Origin: Bacteroidota bacterium
GTDB taxonomy: Bacteria; Bacteroidota; Bacteroidia; UKL13-3
Length of the DNA stretch: 64,000 nt
NCBI GenBank assembly: GCA_027488905.1
Contig: JAIYAT010000031.1
Span: forward strand, 54,714 to 118,713
Reading direction: 5' to 3'
Shown here: positions 17,601 through 26,337 of the stretch, in pieces
Numbering within the stretch: position 1 is the first letter of the stretch
Layout of the letters: every line of letters begins with the position of its first letter
Position numbers and translations under genes: made by a program
Notes under the pieces: generated by a model
Told to the model about the DNA's origin: nothing
What the model saw: the letters and a program-made list of their open reading frames with translations, nothing else
Databases searched by the model: none

Positions 17601-18033
17601 GGGAAGTGAGCAATTTGCACGTATGGCAGCGCAACAAATGGCAATAAGGCAACAAATGCAAAAAATGTTAAGTCAAATGGATGCGCTAGAGAAGGAAAAA
17701 CTTGGAGGAGGGAAATCTTTGAGTGATTTGCAAAAGCTCATGGAAGAAACCGAAAAAGACTTGTTTAATAAGCGCTTAACCCAAGAAACCATAATGCGTC
17801 AACAAGATATTTTAACGCGCCTTTTAGAGCATGAAAAGGCAGAAAAAAAGCAAGAGCAAGAGCAAAAGCGAGAATCAGAGCAAGGAAAAGAAAAGCCACG
17901 TCCAAGTCCCCAATATTTGGACCAATTGAACCAAAAAAGAAAAAAAGAAACAGAAATTCTTCAAAGCGTACCAGCCGAAATGCAGCCATATTATAAGCAA
18001 AAAGCTATAGAATATTTGGAGAAGGCTGAATAG
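14680..18033 (+). CDS. Large DUF4175-like membrane-anchored coiled-coil protein
   Basis: 1117 residues from a GTG at 14680. Membrane helices lie at about 27-46, 56-80 and 157-177, followed by a beta-rich periplasmic-type region (about 180-500). A very long Lys/Glu/Gln/Met-rich coiled coil (about 505-830) follows, then a low-complexity basic linker (KGKGKPKPKPGSGKPS) and a final helical part. This matches the DUF4175 architecture of Bacteroidota, whose function is not established. Codon use is skewed to AAA/GAA/CAA by the coiled coil. The 3' end overlaps truA on the other strand by 29 nt. Confidence 0.75.
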   Translation: MNNLNNEILLKKLDAFIRKYYQNQLIKGVILFLGTCLATFLVVALLEYFGRYTSNIRAVLFFSLITISTLTFFKFIFLPLLKLFKIGKLISYELAAEIIGKHFSSVSDKLLNTLQLIAQKDQSSDLLLAAIEQKTQDLSPLPFVAAIDYKKNLKFLRYAVIPLFALIVLLIFSPAIVSESANRLLHYNQAFKVPSPFVFEIENDSLKVEQYQDFVLNIKVSGQKLPNDVYVIFDNQRNRLEKIDETHFSYAFKNLQKDIAFHLEALSFEGDEKVIEVYRKPVLINFSASLSYPNYLGKKDEVINNPGDLNIPAGTTVTWNFTGKQTQSIDLFFEKLTSKAKSDGNFKFSFQRKFFVSDAYSIVLSNEQVSRGDSLHFSILVQPDAFPSLALEQTIDSLTGKYIYLAGTGTDDYGLTKMSFNYRFLKSENKEKVAKGNQIEWIEIPKEKRIQVNHIFDLYKIGFEPSDEIEYFFEIWDNDGVIGPKSVKSEKLTIKAPDKQALKSQSNAESNALEDKMEEALKESQELQSELKKLQDKLKSQQPLSWEEKKKLEQLLNQQKELQEKLKSLQKDFKQKNIKEQAFKEEQERIIEKQEQIQKMYEKLMNEEMKQMMKQLENMMKLQNKEQIKKELDKMEISNKDVEKELDRMLEMYKELEVDKKMEDAMKELKNLAEDQRNLKQEMNQKESKEGENKEQLSQKQDELKDRFENLQKDLKELEKKNSELESPKKLADTKELEQQVKEKMEQSAQEMKKGNNKKAGEKMEDAAEDLEKMEQQMEEQKEKDEEEKDEVDAQALREILENLIQLSKDQEQTMEELKQITGYNPKFVAIAQKQKVLQGNAKMIEDSLLSISKRAPEVKSFINKELTKMNSHLEKSNLGFSQRNIGEVRVQQQYAMTSMNNLAVMLSESLKEMQQKNQQNKQSKSKGKGKPKPKPGSGKPSMSQLKKMQEEMNKQMKEGMNKNGSSQPGKGQMGSEQFARMAAQQMAIRQQMQKMLSQMDALEKEKLGGGKSLSDLQKLMEETEKDLFNKRLTQETIMRQQDILTRLLEHEKAEKKQEQEQKRESEQGKEKPRPSPQYLDQLNQKRKKETEILQSVPAEMQPYYKQKAIEYLEKAE

Positions 18034-18763
18034 GGTAGTGTACCTCTGTTAGGAAAAGCCCTTTTGCGGCCACACTTTGGCCAGCCTCACTTCTATCCTT
18101 ACTTTCTAGAATGGCTTTAAAATCCAAAATGTTTTTCTTGTCGCTGCCTACTTCCAATAAAGTACCTACAATAGCCCTAACCATATTTCTCAAGAATCGG
18201 TCTGCTTTTATGGTAAATATCAATTGTTGGGTTTCGGTTTGAACCCATTTTGCTGCAATTACTTTGCAGTTAAAAGTTTTTACGTCGGTGTGAACTTTGC
18301 TAAAGCACTCAAAATCGTTGTGGGTGAGTAATAAATTTGCGGCCTCATTCATTTTTTCCAAGTCAAGCGGTTTGGTGTAAAGTAGGCTAAAATCAACCAA
18401 AAACGGATTTGGCTTTGTGCAAATCACATACTCGTAGGCCCTTTCAATGGCATCAAATCTTGCATGAAAGCTTGGTTCAACCCGAATTATTTCAAAAATG
18501 CTAATGTCAAATGGAAGAATTGCATTCAACTGAAATTTCAATTTTTCGGGGTCTAAATCATGTTCAGCATCAAAATGGGCAAAGTAGTTTTTTGCGTGAA
18601 CACCGGTGTCAGTTCTTCCGCAGCCAACGATTTCGATTGACATTTTGGTCAAGATTTTTAATTTTTCTTGAAGTTCTCCTTGAATACTTTTTGCATTAGG
18701 TTGTATTTGCCAACCATGGTAATTTTTACCGTTATAAGCTAAATGAATTGCGTAACGCATCAT
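18005..18763 (-). CDS. truA: tRNA pseudouridine synthase A
   Basis: 252 residues. It forms pseudouridine at positions 38-40 of tRNAs. The catalytic motif is VGCGRTDTGVHA with the nucleophilic Asp at residue 52. The start overlaps the rnc stop by 4 nt (ATGA), so it is the last gene of the acpP-fabF-rnc-truA unit. The 3' end overlaps the convergent DUF4175-like gene by 29 nt. A GGTTTGAACC word lies at 18236-18245 (VQT on the coding strand). Confidence 0.96.
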   Translation of the reverse strand: MMRYAIHLAYNGKNYHGWQIQPNAKSIQGELQEKLKILTKMSIEIVGCGRTDTGVHAKNYFAHFDAEHDLDPEKLKFQLNAILPFDISIFEIIRVEPSFHARFDAIERAYEYVICTKPNPFLVDFSLLYTKPLDLEKMNEAANLLLTHNDFECFSKVHTDVKTFNCKVIAAKWVQTETQQLIFTIKADRFLRNMVRAIVGTLLEVGSDKKNILDFKAILESKDRSEAGQSVAAKGLFLTEVHYPIQPSPNIL

Positions 18764-19506
18764 TCAGAGGTTAAACCTAACATTTCAAAAGTTCTTTGGG
18801 CTGCAATTTGTTCAGCCTTCTTCTTGGATAGGTGTTCGGCAGCTCCTTTGGTTTCACCATTTAGTTTCACAACCACTTTATAGATTTTGCTTTTGCCATC
18901 AGGAAAATCGCTTGCCTCAAGCTCAATTGGTATATTGTTTTTTTGGCAATGTTCTAGCAATCGTCCTTTAAAATTAGTTTCGGTTATTTCTAATTTATCT
19001 ACGTCGATATGAAAGCGTAATAAGTTGTCGATGATAAATCTTTTACAAACCTCAAAGCCAGCATCTAAAAAAATCGCCCCAATAAAAGCTTCTAATGCAT
19101 TTCCAAAAATGCTATTTCTCAGACTAATGTTTTGTAAAGCCTTTTTATCGTATTCAACAATTTGGTTGAGATTTAGCTTAATTGCCAAGCTATTTAAGCT
19201 TTCTCTGCTTACAATTTTGGAGCGCAATTGTGTGAGAAAACCTTCGTCTTTGAAAGGATATTTTTTAAAAAGATATTCTGCTACAATAGAATTGAGCATG
19301 GCATCGCCAAGAAACTCGAGCCTTTCGTTGCTATCTTTAGAGCCACTAGAAGATCTAATAGCTTTAGAAACAGAATGATGTCTAAGTGCTTGCTCATAGG
19401 CATTCATCCTTTTTGGAGAGAAACCTGTGATGGCCTTAATTTTTGAAGATAAAATTCTTTGGTCGGCCGTTTTTGGCCTTAACATAGAGAGAATTTGACC
19501 TAGCAC
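18760..19506 (-). CDS. rnc: Ribonuclease III
   Basis: 248 residues. It cleaves double-stranded RNA in rRNA and mRNA processing. The signature NERLEFLGDAMLNSIVAEYL contains the Mg-binding acidic residues. A C-terminal dsRNA-binding domain (about residues 170-243) ends in AAEHLSKKKAEQIAAQRTFE. The start is either GTG at 19506, placed just after the fabF stop, or ATG at 19485; the conserved domain begins later, so both fit. It overlaps truA by 4 nt. Confidence 0.95.
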   Translation of the reverse strand: MLGQILSMLRPKTADQRILSSKIKAITGFSPKRMNAYEQALRHHSVSKAIRSSSGSKDSNERLEFLGDAMLNSIVAEYLFKKYPFKDEGFLTQLRSKIVSRESLNSLAIKLNLNQIVEYDKKALQNISLRNSIFGNALEAFIGAIFLDAGFEVCKRFIIDNLLRFHIDVDKLEITETNFKGRLLEHCQKNNIPIELEASDFPDGKSKIYKVVVKLNGETKGAAEHLSKKKAEQIAAQRTFEMLGLTSE

Positions 19507-19508
19507 AA

Positions 19509-20759
19509 TTAAGCTGAATATTTTTTCAGGATAACAGAAGCATTATGACCGCCAAAACCAAAAGTATTACTTAGCGCTGCTCTTACTTCTCTATGTTGCG
19601 CCTTATTAAAGGTTAGGTTCAACTTAGGGTCGAAAGCAGGATCATCTGTAAAATGATTGATAGTTGGAGGAATAATTCCCTGATAAATTGCTTTTATACA
19701 AGCAATTGCTTCAATAGCGCCAGCTCCACCTAAAAGATGGCCTGTCATTGATTTGGTAGAACTGATATTCAAATTGAATGCATGGTCTCCAAATACATTT
19801 AGTATGGCCTTTACTTCTTGAGGATCTCCAAGTGGAGTAGAAGTTCCGTGAACGTTTATATAATCAATTTCATCAGGGCTCATTTCGGCATCTTCCAAAG
19901 CATATTTCATCACATTGGTTGCGCCCAAACCATCAGGATGTGGAGCAGTCATGTGATAAGCATCAGCTGATAAGCCACAACCAGCAACCTCTGCATAAAT
20001 TTTAGCACCTCTTGCTAAAGCATGATTTAATTCCTCCAGCACAAGTGCACCGCTGCCTTCTCCGAGCACAAATCCATCTCTGTCTAAATCAAATGGGCGT
20101 GAAGCTGTCTCTGGACTGTCATTTCGCTCACTAAGTGCTTTCATTGCATTAAAACCACCAATAGCTGCCTCATTTACACCTGCTTCAGAGCCTCCTGTGA
20201 TAATGATATCAGCCTTTCCTAGTCTAATATAATTAAAAGCATCTGCAATTGCGTTTGTAGATGACGCACAAGCAGATACAGTCACAAAATTTGGACCACG
20301 ATAACCATGTCTAATTGAAATGAGACCAGAGGAAATATCGCCAATCATCATAGGAATGAAAAATGGGCTGAACCGAGGCGTACCATCTCCTTTAGCGTAG
20401 GCCGAAACCTCACTTAGAAAGGTGTTTAATCCTCCAATCCCTGTACCCCAAATTACGCCAACCCTGTCTTTATTGATTGATTCTCCGAGGTTAGCATCCT
20501 TTATTGCTTCATCAGTTGTTACTATAGCAAACTGAGTAAAGCGATCCATTCTGCGAGCCTCTTTTTTGTCAATAAATTCAGTAGGATCAAAGTTCTTTAC
20601 TTCACAAGAGAACTTTGTCTTGAATTTGGTTGTATCAAATTGGGTAGTGAGAGCTGCCCCACTAACCCCATTTGATAAACCTTCCCAATAGGCCTCGAGG
20701 GTGTTTCCAATTGGTGTGATGGCACCTAAGCCTGTAACCACAACTCTGCGAGTCTGCAT
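19509..20759 (-). CDS. fabF: 3-oxoacyl-[acyl-carrier-protein] synthase II
   Basis: 416 residues from the ATG at 20759 (an in-frame TTG lies 6 nt upstream). It elongates fatty acids by condensing malonyl-ACP with acyl-ACP. The catalytic Cys is in VSACASSTNAIADAF and the His residues are in VHGTSTPLGD and STKSMTGHLLGGAGAIEA. The start MQTRRVVVTGLGAITPIGN is family-typical. It lies 24 nt after acpP and is followed at once by rnc, the common acpP-fabF-rnc order. Confidence 0.97.
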   Translation of the reverse strand: MQTRRVVVTGLGAITPIGNTLEAYWEGLSNGVSGAALTTQFDTTKFKTKFSCEVKNFDPTEFIDKKEARRMDRFTQFAIVTTDEAIKDANLGESINKDRVGVIWGTGIGGLNTFLSEVSAYAKGDGTPRFSPFFIPMMIGDISSGLISIRHGYRGPNFVTVSACASSTNAIADAFNYIRLGKADIIITGGSEAGVNEAAIGGFNAMKALSERNDSPETASRPFDLDRDGFVLGEGSGALVLEELNHALARGAKIYAEVAGCGLSADAYHMTAPHPDGLGATNVMKYALEDAEMSPDEIDYINVHGTSTPLGDPQEVKAILNVFGDHAFNLNISSTKSMTGHLLGGAGAIEAIACIKAIYQGIIPPTINHFTDDPAFDPKLNLTFNKAQHREVRAALSNTFGFGGHNASVILKKYSA

Positions 20760-20783
20760 GAGCAAATCGTTAAATGTTGCTTA

Positions 20784-21023
20784 TTAAGCTTTTACGTTTT
20801 GTTCGATGTAGGCAATCGCTTGGCCAACTGTACCGATTTTCTCGGCTTGATCATCTGGAATTGCGATGTTGAATTCTTTTTCAAATTCCATGATCAATTC
20901 AACTGTGTCTAGTGAGTCCGCGCCCAAGTCGTTTGTAAAGCTTGCGTCGTCGTTGATTTCACTTTCTTCAACTCCCAACTTGTCCATGATAATAGACTTT
21001 ACTCTTCCTTTGATATCTGACAT
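20784..21023 (-). CDS. acpP: Acyl carrier protein
   Basis: 79 residues, strongly acidic. The phosphopantetheine attachment site is Ser37 in [13 protein letters not shown]. It carries acyl chains during fatty acid synthesis. It is the first gene of the acpP-fabF-rnc-truA operon; the promoter should lie between 21024 and 21179, a gap it shares with the divergent IPExxxVDY-like gene. Confidence 0.97.
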   Translation of the reverse strand: MSDIKGRVKSIIMDKLGVEESEINDDASFTNDLGADSLDTVELIMEFEKEFNIAIPDDQAEKIGTVGQAIAYIEQNVKA

Positions 21024-21179
21024 TTTTGTAAGATTTAATAGATTGCAAATAAACTACTTTTTAGAAATAAAATGCAAGTTTTGAAAATCTTAGCGAATAA
21101 CATGTCTATTCCTTTGGTTTTCTTGTTAAATTATTTTTAACAATACGGTATTCACGCCAAATTTTATTACTTTGTACGC

Positions 21180-21596
21180 TTGAAAAAATTTCAGCTAGAA
21201 GTAGAAGAAGAGGATGAGTTTTTGCTATTTGGTCTAGTTTCCGACTTTAAGCCAAGTAAAATTTCTCATTTTTTGGGTCAGGTTTCTTTAGAATTTGAGC
21301 GTATTCAAGATTTAATGCTCCCAGATTTTAATCCGAAAGCCGAAATTAGCTTTTCTAGATTTGCTTGCAGAGATGAGGAAAATCACCTCGATTTTTCATT
21401 AGTTGCAAATAGAGAATTTGGATATTGGCTTTTTAAAGAGTTAAAACAATTCAATTATTTGCTGATTATCAGAGGTGGTTTGGAATTTTTTGATGAGGAA
21501 GATTTTATTAAACAATGCAGGTTAGTAAAAGGGTTACAATTTATTGCTCGCATTGAAAATGAAAAGTTAAAACAAAAATTAAGTGGAATAGTATAA
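21180..21596 (+). CDS. IPExxxVDY-like family protein
   Basis: 138 residues from a TTG at 21180 (MKKFQLEVEEEDEFLLFGLV). No membrane segment is present. The size, the acidic N-terminus and the position between acpP and pyk match the small Bacteroidota family named for an IPExxxVDY motif. Here the corresponding segment reads KQFNYLLIIRGG, so the naming motif is degenerate and the assignment rests largely on gene order. No function is known. The pyk gene follows after 6 nt, suggesting one transcript. Confidence 0.6.
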   Translation: MKKFQLEVEEEDEFLLFGLVSDFKPSKISHFLGQVSLEFERIQDLMLPDFNPKAEISFSRFACRDEENHLDFSLVANREFGYWLFKELKQFNYLLIIRGGLEFFDEEDFIKQCRLVKGLQFIARIENEKLKQKLSGIV

Positions 21597-21602
21597 TATA
21601 TT

Positions 21603-23045
21603 ATGAGAGATCAGAATTTTAACCGAACCAAAATCATTGCCACCATCGGTCCGGCAACATCAAGTTATGAAAATTTAAAAGCCATTGTGCTTGAAGGCGT
21701 AGACGTTTGTCGCCTTAATTTTTCTCATGGCTCCTATGAAGATCATCAAGTTGTAATTGACAATATAAAAGCACTAAACGAAGAATTAGGCACGCATGTT
21801 TGCATGCTTTTGGATTTACAAGGCCCAAAATTACGCGTTGGTGAAATGGAAAATGGTAAAATTCAATTGATAGAAGGAAGTCATATTGAAGTTACTACAG
21901 AAAAATGCATTGGCACCGCCGAAAAAATTTACGTAAATTTTGCAAACCTCCCTAAAGATGTAAATAAAGGAGAAAGGATTTTATTGGATGATGGAAAATT
22001 GGAATTGCGCGTAATTGAAACTAATAGAAAAAATCTTATCAAAGCAGAAGTTGTGGTAGGTGGTTTCTTAACCAATAAAAAGGGATTTAACTTACCTAAT
22101 ACCAAAATGTCTATCCCATCTATGACTCAAAAGGATCTTGATGATTTAAAATTTGGATTAGAACAAAAGGTAGAATGGGTTGCTTTAAGTTTTGTTAGAA
22201 ACGCAGATGATGTAATTTTTATCAAAAATATTATCGAACTCAACGAATGGAAACCGCGTGTGGTTGCCAAAATTGAGAAGCCAGAAGCAATTACAAATAT
22301 AGATCAAATCATTCAGGTAGCAGATGGTGTTATGGTTGCTCGCGGCGACTTAGGCGTAGAAATGCCGATGGAGCAAGTTCCGGTTCTTCAAAAAACCATC
22401 GTAAAGAAATGTGTGGAGGCATCCAAGCCAGTAATCATTGCCACTCAAATGATGGAAAGTATGATACTTAGTCCTGTTCCTACGCGCGCAGAAGTTAATG
22501 ATGTAGCCAACGCAGTTATGGATGGTGCTGATGCCGTTATGTTAAGCGCTGAAACCTCTGTGGGAGCTTATCCAATTCAATGTGTGCGTGCTATGCAAAA
22601 GACAATTGCACAAGTAGAACAAAAAACAAATGCACCTTATTTCAAAGGAAAAAGACCTGATGAAAATTCATCTACTTTTTTGTCTGATGAAATTTTGTTC
22701 ACAGCAGTAAGAATCTCAGACCATTTAAAAGCAGCTGCCGTAGTGGGTATGACTTTCTCAGGTTACTCTGCTTACCGCTTGGCCGCATACAGACCTAAAG
22801 CACCAATTTTTATTTTCACAACCAATCCGCGCTTGCTTAACACACTTAGTTTGGTTTGGGGTGTAAGAGGATTCTTATATAGAGGCTTTGAAAGCACAGA
22901 TCATTCCATTCAAGAAGTTAATGATAGTTTGCAAAAGTTAGGTTACATCAAACCTGGTGATTTAGTAATTAATACTGCGAGTATGCCAATTACCGATAGG
23001 TCTAGAACTAATGCGGTTAAGATTTCTGAAATTAAACAGCTTTAA
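21603..23045 (+). CDS. pyk: Pyruvate kinase
   Basis: 480 residues. It makes pyruvate and ATP from phosphoenolpyruvate. Motifs are KIIATIGPATSSYENLK, CRLNFSHGSYEDH, the catalytic segment PRVVAKIEKPEAITN, VMVARGDLGVEMP and IIATQMMESMI. The C-terminal regulatory domain (about 350-480) is present and complete. It follows the IPExxxVDY-like gene and precedes a DUF2480 gene by 31 nt. Confidence 0.97.
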   Translation: MRDQNFNRTKIIATIGPATSSYENLKAIVLEGVDVCRLNFSHGSYEDHQVVIDNIKALNEELGTHVCMLLDLQGPKLRVGEMENGKIQLIEGSHIEVTTEKCIGTAEKIYVNFANLPKDVNKGERILLDDGKLELRVIETNRKNLIKAEVVVGGFLTNKKGFNLPNTKMSIPSMTQKDLDDLKFGLEQKVEWVALSFVRNADDVIFIKNIIELNEWKPRVVAKIEKPEAITNIDQIIQVADGVMVARGDLGVEMPMEQVPVLQKTIVKKCVEASKPVIIATQMMESMILSPVPTRAEVNDVANAVMDGADAVMLSAETSVGAYPIQCVRAMQKTIAQVEQKTNAPYFKGKRPDENSSTFLSDEILFTAVRISDHLKAAAVVGMTFSGYSAYRLAAYRPKAPIFIFTTNPRLLNTLSLVWGVRGFLYRGFESTDHSIQEVNDSLQKLGYIKPGDLVINTASMPITDRSRTNAVKISEIKQL

Positions 23046-23076
23046 TTTTTTCTGAACTAAAAGGAGAATGCTTAGC

Positions 23077-23589
23077 ATGAGTGAAGTAGAATTGATAGAG
23101 AATAAGGTGGCAAATAGCGGCCTCATTACCCTTAATTTAGAGGAGTTGTTTGACCCTACAGAAAGAAATATATTAGATATTGAACCTTGGCTTTTTAGAG
23201 GCCTAATCCTAAAAGAAAAGGAATTTAGAGAGCATGTTAAATTACACAATTGGCAGCAGTACCAAGACAAATTTGTAGTTTTTGAGTGCAGTACAGATGC
23301 CATTGTACCTACCTGGGCTTATATGCTTCTTGGGGTTGCAGTTCAGCCTTTTGCCAAGCGTTATTTTTTTGGTTCATCAGAAAACTTAAATGTTTTATTG
23401 TACCAAGAAGCCATTGAAAAAATAGAGGCAAGTAATTACCAAGATGCTCGAGTTATCGTTAAGGGATGCAGCGATATTCCTGTACCTGTAAATGCTTATG
23501 TGGCTATTACTGCTAAACTTTTACCAGTTGCCAAAAGTATTATGTATGGCGAGGCATGCAGCAATGTGCCAATTTATAAAAAGAAATGA
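23077..23589 (+). CDS. DUF2480 family protein
   Basis: 170 residues from the ATG at 23077. GGAG at 23063-23066 is 10 nt upstream of this start; the in-frame ATG at 23068 would leave only 1 nt of spacing and is less likely. Recognisable DUF2480 features are LFDPTERNILDIEPWLFRGL with ILKEKEFRE, and STDAIVPTWAYMLL with two conserved Pro-Trp and Lys-rich segments. It is a cytoplasmic protein of unknown function typical of Bacteroidota. The end overlaps the next gene by 4 nt. Confidence 0.8.
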   Translation: MSEVELIENKVANSGLITLNLEELFDPTERNILDIEPWLFRGLILKEKEFREHVKLHNWQQYQDKFVVFECSTDAIVPTWAYMLLGVAVQPFAKRYFFGSSENLNVLLYQEAIEKIEASNYQDARVIVKGCSDIPVPVNAYVAITAKLLPVAKSIMYGEACSNVPIYKKK

Positions 23590-24191
23590 AGTTAAAGTTA
23601 AGTCCAATTACAAACCTTTCTGACGCGCGTTTTGCAGCCGCCGCTGGTTTTCATTATATGGGTTTTTGTTTTGACCCAAGTGCTGTTGATTTTTTGTTGC
23701 CTATTAAAGCGAAGGAGATTTTAGAATGGACAAGCGGTTCGCATTGTGTAGGAGAATTTGGTGACCAATCGGCGGAGGAAATCCAAGAAATTAGTGAGCT
23801 ATTGGGCGTTGATGTTATTTTATTAGACAATCATATTTTTCCAGATGAGTTTAGCCATTTCTCTAAGCCAATTATAAAAGTTATCGGTTTGAACCAAATG
23901 GATGAAGCGGCTGTCAAAAGAGAAATTGCGGCTTATTCACCTTTTTGCGATGCCTTTCAACTCAATGCGCAAGGCATTTCTGTAGCCAACTTACTTTGGG
24001 TCAAACCGCTAACAGAAAGCCATAAAATAATAATGAACGTTGGCAATGATGCAAGCGCTATCAATGAAATTGATTCATTAATTTCTCCGTTTGCCATGCA
24101 TCTACAAGCTGCTACAGAAGAACAAACTGGCATGCGCGACTTTAGCGATTTAAACGCGCTTTTAGAAGCAATTGGTGCCACACAAGTTTAG
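23586..24191 (+). CDS. TrpF-like beta/alpha-barrel protein
   Basis: 201 residues. The N-terminus KLKLSPITNLSDARFAAAAG followed by YMGFCFDPSA aligns with phosphoribosylanthranilate isomerase (KICGITNLEDA...GFVF-P-S), which acts in tryptophan synthesis. The catalytic Cys of KICG is Ser here (KLSP) and the next Gly is Pro. The second acidic site may survive in FCDAFQLN. It is therefore a TrpF paralogue that is probably not a standard isomerase. No other trp gene is nearby. It overlaps the DUF2480 gene by 4 nt. A GGTTTGAACC word lies at 23886-23895. Confidence 0.6.
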   Translation: MKLKLSPITNLSDARFAAAAGFHYMGFCFDPSAVDFLLPIKAKEILEWTSGSHCVGEFGDQSAEEIQEISELLGVDVILLDNHIFPDEFSHFSKPIIKVIGLNQMDEAAVKREIAAYSPFCDAFQLNAQGISVANLLWVKPLTESHKIIMNVGNDASAINEIDSLISPFAMHLQAATEEQTGMRDFSDLNALLEAIGATQV

Positions 24192-24215
24192 TTGTATATT
24201 TTAGCCTTTCTTTGC

Positions 24216-25046
24216 ATGATGGATTTATTAGCAGGTGATTTTTATTCTTTAAAGGTGGAAGCTATTGAAGCTACCCAATATATTTTAACTGGAAATATTC
24301 CATTGGCCATAGACAAATCAACGCCTAAAGCTAAAATTGGTGAGGTTTTGCAGGTATTTTTATTTCATAATGGGCAAACAGAATTAGTGGCAACCTTGGT
24401 TCAACCCAAAGCAAAAGTGGGTGATTTGGTAACTTTAAAGGTTAAAGAAATAAGCACGGCTGGCGCTTTTTTAGATTGGGGATTACCTAAGGATTTATTG
24501 ATTCCTAGGTCTTTTCATGAAGATGATTTGGAAGCAGGGGAATTATGTTTGGTTAAGGTGTTGCGTGATGCAAGGGATGGAAGAGTTTATGCCAAAGAAA
24601 AACTGGAAGGTGAAATTAGCAATGAAGTCTTGACCGTTAAAGAAAAAGAATCGGTTGAAATGCACGTTTACAAGCAAACAGACATTGGCTACCAAATGAT
24701 TATCAATGGCAAGCATTTGGGAATTCTCCATAACAACGAAGTTTTCAAAGAACTATATGCCGGTGATAAGGTTTCTGGCTTAATCAAAAAAATTAAACCA
24801 GATAATAAGATTGATGTAGTGCTAGGAAAACTTGGGCACACTAGAGTAGAGGATGAGGCGCAAGTAATTTTAAATGCCTTGCAAGCCAACAAAGGCTTTT
24901 TACCTTACCACGATAAAAGTTCTGCAGAAGAAATTATCAGGGTATTTGGCATGAGCAAAAGAACTTTTAAAATGACCCTTGGCGGATTGTACAAACAAAA
25001 GCGTATTGTACTTTCGGACGATGGAATTAGATTGGTTGGAAAATAA
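24216..25046 (+). CDS. cvfB: CvfB family S1-type RNA-binding protein
   Basis: 276 residues from ATG 24216 (an in-frame TTG at 24192 abuts the previous stop; the homologous region begins near MDLLAGDFYSL). Three OB/S1-like modules can be followed: KIGEVLQVFLFHNGQ, LVTLKVKEISTAGAFLDWGL with LLIPRSF, and YAGDKVSGLIKKI. A C-terminal winged helix reads FGMSKRTFKMTLGGLYKQ. CvfB proteins bind RNA and affect virulence gene expression in Staphylococcus; the role here is unknown. It is convergent with the aminotransferase gene, with a 4-nt gap. Confidence 0.85.
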   Translation: MMDLLAGDFYSLKVEAIEATQYILTGNIPLAIDKSTPKAKIGEVLQVFLFHNGQTELVATLVQPKAKVGDLVTLKVKEISTAGAFLDWGLPKDLLIPRSFHEDDLEAGELCLVKVLRDARDGRVYAKEKLEGEISNEVLTVKEKESVEMHVYKQTDIGYQMIINGKHLGILHNNEVFKELYAGDKVSGLIKKIKPDNKIDVVLGKLGHTRVEDEAQVILNALQANKGFLPYHDKSSAEEIIRVFGMSKRTFKMTLGGLYKQKRIVLSDDGIRLVGK

Positions 25047-25050
25047 TCAA

Positions 25051-26337
25051 TTATCCAACTGCCTTTTTAACGAGTTCGATTAAAGCATCTACCTCTTGGG
25101 TATTGTTATAAATATGTGTACTTACCCGCAAACTGTTGAGCCCATTTTCGTGTACTACTCTAATTCTAATTTTGTTTTCGGCGCAGGTTTTATAAAAATC
25201 ATCTATTTCAACACCTTTTATTCTAAACCCATTCACTGCGCAGCGGGAGGAAGCCTCGGTGGGGGTTAGCAACTCAACTTTGTTTCCACAGGAAAGCAGT
25301 TGTTCTTGCGTATATTTACCTAAATAGGCAATGCGTTCATAAATAGATTGCATACCAATGGTTTCTATAAATTGAATAGCAGCATCAACACCTTTATATA
25401 GTCCCAATGATTGTGAGCCTCCATAATAGCGGTGAGCACTGTCTGCGTAATCTCCAGTTTGAATAGGTTGGGTAGCCATATTCCATTTGGCATTATCGCT
25501 GCCGCCACCCACAAATTTTGCCTGCAAGGTGTTTTGAAACTCCTTTCTCACATACAAAAAGCCAGTCCCTTTGGGTCCAAGCATCCATTTATGAGAACAC
25601 GAGGCATAAGCATCACAGCCCATGTCGTGTAAGTCAATTGGCATCATGCCTGGTCCATGCGCCCCATCAATAAATGCAAACAAGCCCATAGATTTGGCCC
25701 ATTGGCAAATTTCTTTTGCTGGAAAAATTTGTCCTTGCGTGCAAGGAATATGCGGAAAGGCAATGGCCTTAGTTTTTTTTGTATAGGCCGCTTTAACATT
25801 GGCTAAAGTTTGCTCTTCTGTCTGGCCCGGGTTTACTGCTTTTATAACTATGCCGTCTAATCTTTGGCGGGTAAGCCAAGGAAAGGCATTTCCCACATGT
25901 TCATGGGTGCTCATTATTACTTCATCACCACGTTTTAGTGGTAGGCCCCAACAAACAATGTTAATTCCGTCTGTTACATTTCTAGTTAAAGCAATTTCAT
26001 TTTCATTTACCCCAACAAATTTTGCCAAAGTAGCCTGGGTATTTTCCCAACCGCCATAAGCGCCATTAACATCTCCTTCCATCATGCCTTTGTGCACCGC
26101 TTCTATTACAGAATAAGGTGAAGGTCCCATTGTACCATTGTTTAGGTAAATACTATTTTTGTTTAAGGGAAATTGCGCCCTCACTTGCTGCCAAAATTTT
26201 TCGTCTGTTGCAGACACTGGTGTGGTTTGCTTGGCAAGGTTTGGGTAGCTTTGGCTTGAACTAAATTGAGGATATGCCAATACTCCTGCAAGACCAGCAG
26301 CTCCATTTTTAAGAAAATTTCTTCTTGAGGCACACAT
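25051..26337 (-). CDS. Class V aminotransferase with twin-arginine signal
   Basis: 428 residues. The N-terminus CASRRNFLKNGAAGLAGVLA is a Tat-type signal, so the enzyme is probably exported folded with its cofactor. The class V fold (isopenicillin-N-epimerase/cysteine-desulfurase-like) is shown by LNNGTMGPSP, LTRNVTDGINIVCWGLP, AFIDGAHGPGMMPIDL and the PLP-binding Lys in CSHKWMLGPKGTGFLYV. The substrate is unknown. It is divergent from anmK with 86 nt between starts. Confidence 0.88.
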   Translation of the reverse strand: MCASRRNFLKNGAAGLAGVLAYPQFSSSQSYPNLAKQTTPVSATDEKFWQQVRAQFPLNKNSIYLNNGTMGPSPYSVIEAVHKGMMEGDVNGAYGGWENTQATLAKFVGVNENEIALTRNVTDGINIVCWGLPLKRGDEVIMSTHEHVGNAFPWLTRQRLDGIVIKAVNPGQTEEQTLANVKAAYTKKTKAIAFPHIPCTQGQIFPAKEICQWAKSMGLFAFIDGAHGPGMMPIDLHDMGCDAYASCSHKWMLGPKGTGFLYVRKEFQNTLQAKFVGGGSDNAKWNMATQPIQTGDYADSAHRYYGGSQSLGLYKGVDAAIQFIETIGMQSIYERIAYLGKYTQEQLLSCGNKVELLTPTEASSRCAVNGFRIKGVEIDDFYKTCAENKIRIRVVHENGLNSLRVSTHIYNNTQEVDALIELVKKAVG

